This document shows, piece by piece, positions 61,504-64,000 of a stretch of DNA of 64,000 bases; positions within the stretch are counted from its first letter, which is position 1, and every line of letters starts with the position of its first letter. This stretch comes from Emiliania huxleyi CCMP1516 (Eukaryota > Haptophyta > Isochrysidales > Noelaerhabdaceae): positions 1-64,000 of the forward strand of contig NW_005200982.1 in the NCBI RefSeq assembly GCF_000372725.1. The letters are read 5' to 3'. The notes beneath the pieces are model-generated. The model made no database searches. It had not been told where the DNA came from and saw nothing but the letters and a program-made list of their open reading frames with translations. Position numbers and translations under genes: made by a program.

Positions 61504-63952
61504 ATGTCAGTTTCTTGGGAAAATCTCGCGCGCGCAGGCCGCCTCACGCGCGCGGTTGACAAGGAGGACGCAAACGCCCCGGCGATCAAAAAGCTCCGCG
61601 TCGCAAACCTCGAGCCCTCCGCCGAGCCGTACACGCTGCGGATCAGCATGCCGTGCGCTGCTCCGTGCGGAGGGTGCGTGGTGGCGCACAAGATGAAGGC
61701 GGGCAGCACTCGCATGGTGCTGGTCTGGAACGAGAACGTCCAGGAGTGCAAGCTCGATCCCATCTCCCTCGCCGCCATCGGAGGCCTCGCGGCGTCCGCG
61801 ACATCGCAAGCCTCGGCCGCGGCGGCGCAGCCGCCGAGCGCGAAGGCTCCATTTCCTGAGGCGGAGGGCGTGCGTTTGCCTCCCTCCTCCTCCGCCGCCT
61901 CCTCCTCCTCCTCCGCCGCCGCCGCCGCCACTGGCGCCTCCGGCGCCCCTGGTTCAGCCGCGGCGGCGGCGGTGGAGACGCCCATGACCGAGGAGGCGGA
62001 GGGTTTGAGGCTGCACCTCTCCGACAAGAGCAACACCGGCTACAAAGGCGTGTGCAAGACGAAGCGGAAGAAGAAGACACGCTTCCTAGCGCAGGCCAAT
62101 TTGTCAGGGGACAACAAACAAACAAAACTCGGCTACTTCGGCACGGCGGTGGAGGCGGCGGTGGCGTATGCGCGGGCGGTCGGCGAGGCGGCGGCGCGGC
62201 GCGGCTGCAACGGCGGCGCCACCACCGCGCCACCCTCCGCCCCTCCCTCTTCCGCGAGGGGTGCCGTTTCCTCTCCCTCCGCCGCCTCCGCCTCCGCCTC
62301 CGCCTCCGCCTCCGCCGCCGCCTCCGCCTCCGCCGCCACCGCCACCGCCACCGCCTCCGCCGCCGCCACCGCCGCCGCCGCCGCCGCCGCCTCCGTCGCC
62401 ACCGCCGCCGCCGCTGCCGCCACCGCCGCCGCCGCTACCGCCTCCGCCTCCTCCGTCGCCGCCGCCTCCACCTCCGCCGCCGCTTCTTCCGCCCCCGCCC
62501 GGTCCTCCTCCGCCGCCGCGCCGCGCGGCCTCCGTGACCTTGTCGGGCTCTACGACGGAAGCGACTGGCAGCAGGGCCGCCTCGACGGGCACGCTGAGGG
62601 GCGCAGCAGCGGGCGGCGCCGCTCCGCGCCCGCGCGCTTCGTTGCGGAGCCGTCGCTGCAAGGCGACGAGCCACACAGACACTTTTGCCCCCACGCACAC
62701 TCCCGGGGGGGGGGAGGGGGCGGGGGCGGGGGCGGGGGCGGGGGGGGGGGGGGGGGGCCCCCTTGGGGGGGGGGCCCTTTTTAGGCCCCCCCCCCCCCCC
62801 CCCCCTAGAAGGGGAACCCTTGGGGGGGGGGGACCCCCCCCCCCCCCCTAGCATGGGGGGGGAGTAGAAGGCCCCCCCCCCCCCCCCTCTGGAAGCGATG
62901 TGCGCCTGCTCCCACAGGTACGCGCCTCTGTCTCCACACACCGCACGGGCCCCCTCCTGCCCTCTCCTCAGGAGACGAGTCGCAGCTCTGGCAAGTCGAG
63001 AAGCTGCTCGCCGGCCAGGCGCAATCTCGGCGAATCTCGGCGAATCTCGGCGAATCTCGGCGAATCTCGGCGAATCTCGGCGAATCTCGCTCGCCCGGCC
63101 AGCTGCATGCGCGCCTCGGCGAGGGCGCCGATTGAGTCCACCGCCGACTGGATGCTCCAGCAGGTCGTGGCAGAGGTGAGTCAGGAGGGCGAGGACGGCG
63201 AGGACGGCGAAGAAGAGGGCGAGGGCGAGGAGGCACCAGTGCCGGTGGCGGAGGAGGCGGAGGGCTTGCGTCTGCATCTGTCAAGCAACGCCGCCACCGG
63301 CTACAAGAATGTGCGGGAGTCCTCTGGCCGCTTCGAAGCGCGGATCTGCCCAGGCGGCTCGGGACGGCAGATCGCCATCGGCCGCTTCGACACGGCAGTG
63401 GAGGCGGCGGTGGCGTATGCGCGGAGGGTCGGACAGGCAGAGGAGGCAGGGGTGGAGGCAACCTGTTCACAGCTGCACGCGAGGCCGCACGAGGTGCTTC
63501 AGCGGCCGGCCAAGCGCGCGCGGAAGAAGGGCGCAGCAGACGTGGCGGACGCACCGCACCGCACCGCGCGCTCGAGCGACAGCTCCGCCTCCGCCGCGGC
63601 CGCCCCCCGCGCCGCCCCCCTCGCCGCCCCCCTCGCCGCTCCCCGCGCCGCTCTCCTCGCCGCCCCTGCCGCGGCCCCGCTGCCTCCGAGCCGCCTCTTC
63701 GAGCTCCTGCCCGACGGCCGCACCGTCCACAAGGAGGCGCCCCCCCCCACGGGCGGCATCGCGGCCGTCACCGCGGCGCTCCGTCACGTCGGCCTGGGGG
63801 GCTACGCCGCCGCCTTTGACGCCGAGGGGTTCGATGACCTCGGGTTTCTGCTCGAGCTGAGCGCCGCCGAGCGCGCCGATGTGGCAAGGGAGACGGGCAT
63901 GAAACCAGGGCACGTGTCGAAGTTTGAGAAGTTTGGGTTCGGGCGAGGCTGA
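61504..63952 (+). CDS. AP2-like DNA-binding protein(s) with C-terminal SAM domain
   Basis: The first part (ATG 61504 to about 62700) has TEEAEGLRLHLSDKSNTGYK...LGYFGTAVEAAVAYARAVG, an AP2/ERF-like domain in the form seen in haptophytes, followed by long Ala/Ser runs. The second part (about 63100-63952) has an acidic run, EEAEGLRLHLSSNAATGYK...IGRFDTAVEAAVAYARRVG (second AP2-like domain), a basic stretch and an Ala/Pro linker. It ends in a SAM-like domain (TAALRHVGLGGYAAAFDAEG...LLELSAAERADVA). The two parts could be one gene with an intron over 62700-63100, or two tandem genes. That middle region is a damaged repeat copy plus a 10-bp minisatellite (63020-63090). Likely a nuclear transcription factor. 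Confidence 0.65.
62701..62890. other. homopolymer-corrupted stretch
   Basis: Almost only long runs of G and C. The last part (TAGCATGGGGGGGGAGTAGAAGG...CTGGAAGCGATGT) aligns with 54877-54930 (TAGCATGTGGTGTGGAGAGAAGG...). It is thus a copy of a known dispersed repeat in which other bases appear as G- or C-runs; a base-calling or consensus fault is likely. Confidence 0.65.
63020..63093 (+). repeat. 10-bp minisatellite AATCTCGGCG
   Basis: Seven units between two copies of CTCGCC(C)GGCCAG, the same architecture as the direct-repeat-flanked introns. Confidence 0.75.
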
Positions 63953-64000
63953 GAGAGACTGGTCTGTGATGAGACGAACGCCGCACGGTTGGTCTGGGCA

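Noticed and set aside
62104-62700. poly-Gly and poly-Pro frames opposite or out of phase with the AP2 gene
   Set aside because: Shadows of the Ala/Ser codon runs of the AP2 protein.

Overview
The window reads as nuclear DNA of a GC-rich unicellular alga, most likely a haptophyte of the Emiliania/Gephyrocapsa kind. The grounds are introns with about as many GC-AG as GT-AG splice sites, proteins starting with a signal peptide followed by a plastid-transit-like stretch, AP2-like factors of the EAEGLRLHLS...TGYK type, a hedgehog-type Hint protein, and introns packed with 10-bp minisatellites. Two 100-N gaps (36028-36127, 54711-54810) are assembly placeholders. This assignment is inference from sequence style; no database search was possible.

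Layout. 0.5-5.6 kb: a plastid-type repeat protein with four exons, a hAT-type MITE, a short TPR fragment and a phytanoyl-CoA-dioxygenase-like gene. 6.3-8.9 kb: a minus-strand gene split by a 1.3-kb element with 22-bp inverted ends. 9.3-14.0 kb: LINE fragments, a Tat-signal plastid protein, a 481-bp TA-flanked MITE and an intronless 527-residue protein. 14.2-16.9 kb: a decayed Helitron-like reading frame. 17-20 kb: a proline-rich/beta-helix secreted protein and an EF-hand protein. 20.8-24.5 kb: a prostaglandin-E-synthase-2-like gene, divergent from a small membrane protein gene. 26.8-29.4 kb: a secreted glycoside hydrolase. 29.8-32.0 kb: an SLC25 carrier, followed by a LINE with a restriction-like endonuclease domain and a large inverted repeat around the first gap. 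38-44 kb: an unidentified proline-rich protein, an acid-ceramidase-like hydrolase and a ubiquitin-like-domain protein. 44.7-45.7 and 55.5-56.6 kb: two inverted copies of a unit with an unknown 156-residue ORF. 45.8-50.7 kb: a plastid-type protein and a complete RelA/SpoT homologue. 52-64 kb: an unknown Cys/His protein, a TULIP/BPI-like secreted protein, a Hint protein and AP2/SAM regulators.

The most striking theme is intron birth and growth. In several genes the intron starts inside the upstream copy of a short direct repeat (7-24 bp) whose second copy begins the next exon, so splicing restores an uninterrupted exon. One such intron (1599-1789) is a small transposon with inverted ends and an 8-bp target duplication. 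Many introns have grown by 10-bp minisatellites. In three genes the tandem unit has also copied the splice acceptor and the first exon codons, giving rows of possible acceptors (five extra in-frame copies in the RelA/SpoT gene).

A second theme is a recurrent AAATTCTTTT-like block 30-110 bp upstream of start codons, in gene orientation. It occurs twice, head to head, in the 136-bp gap between the divergent genes at 24.5 kb, and is a candidate core promoter element.
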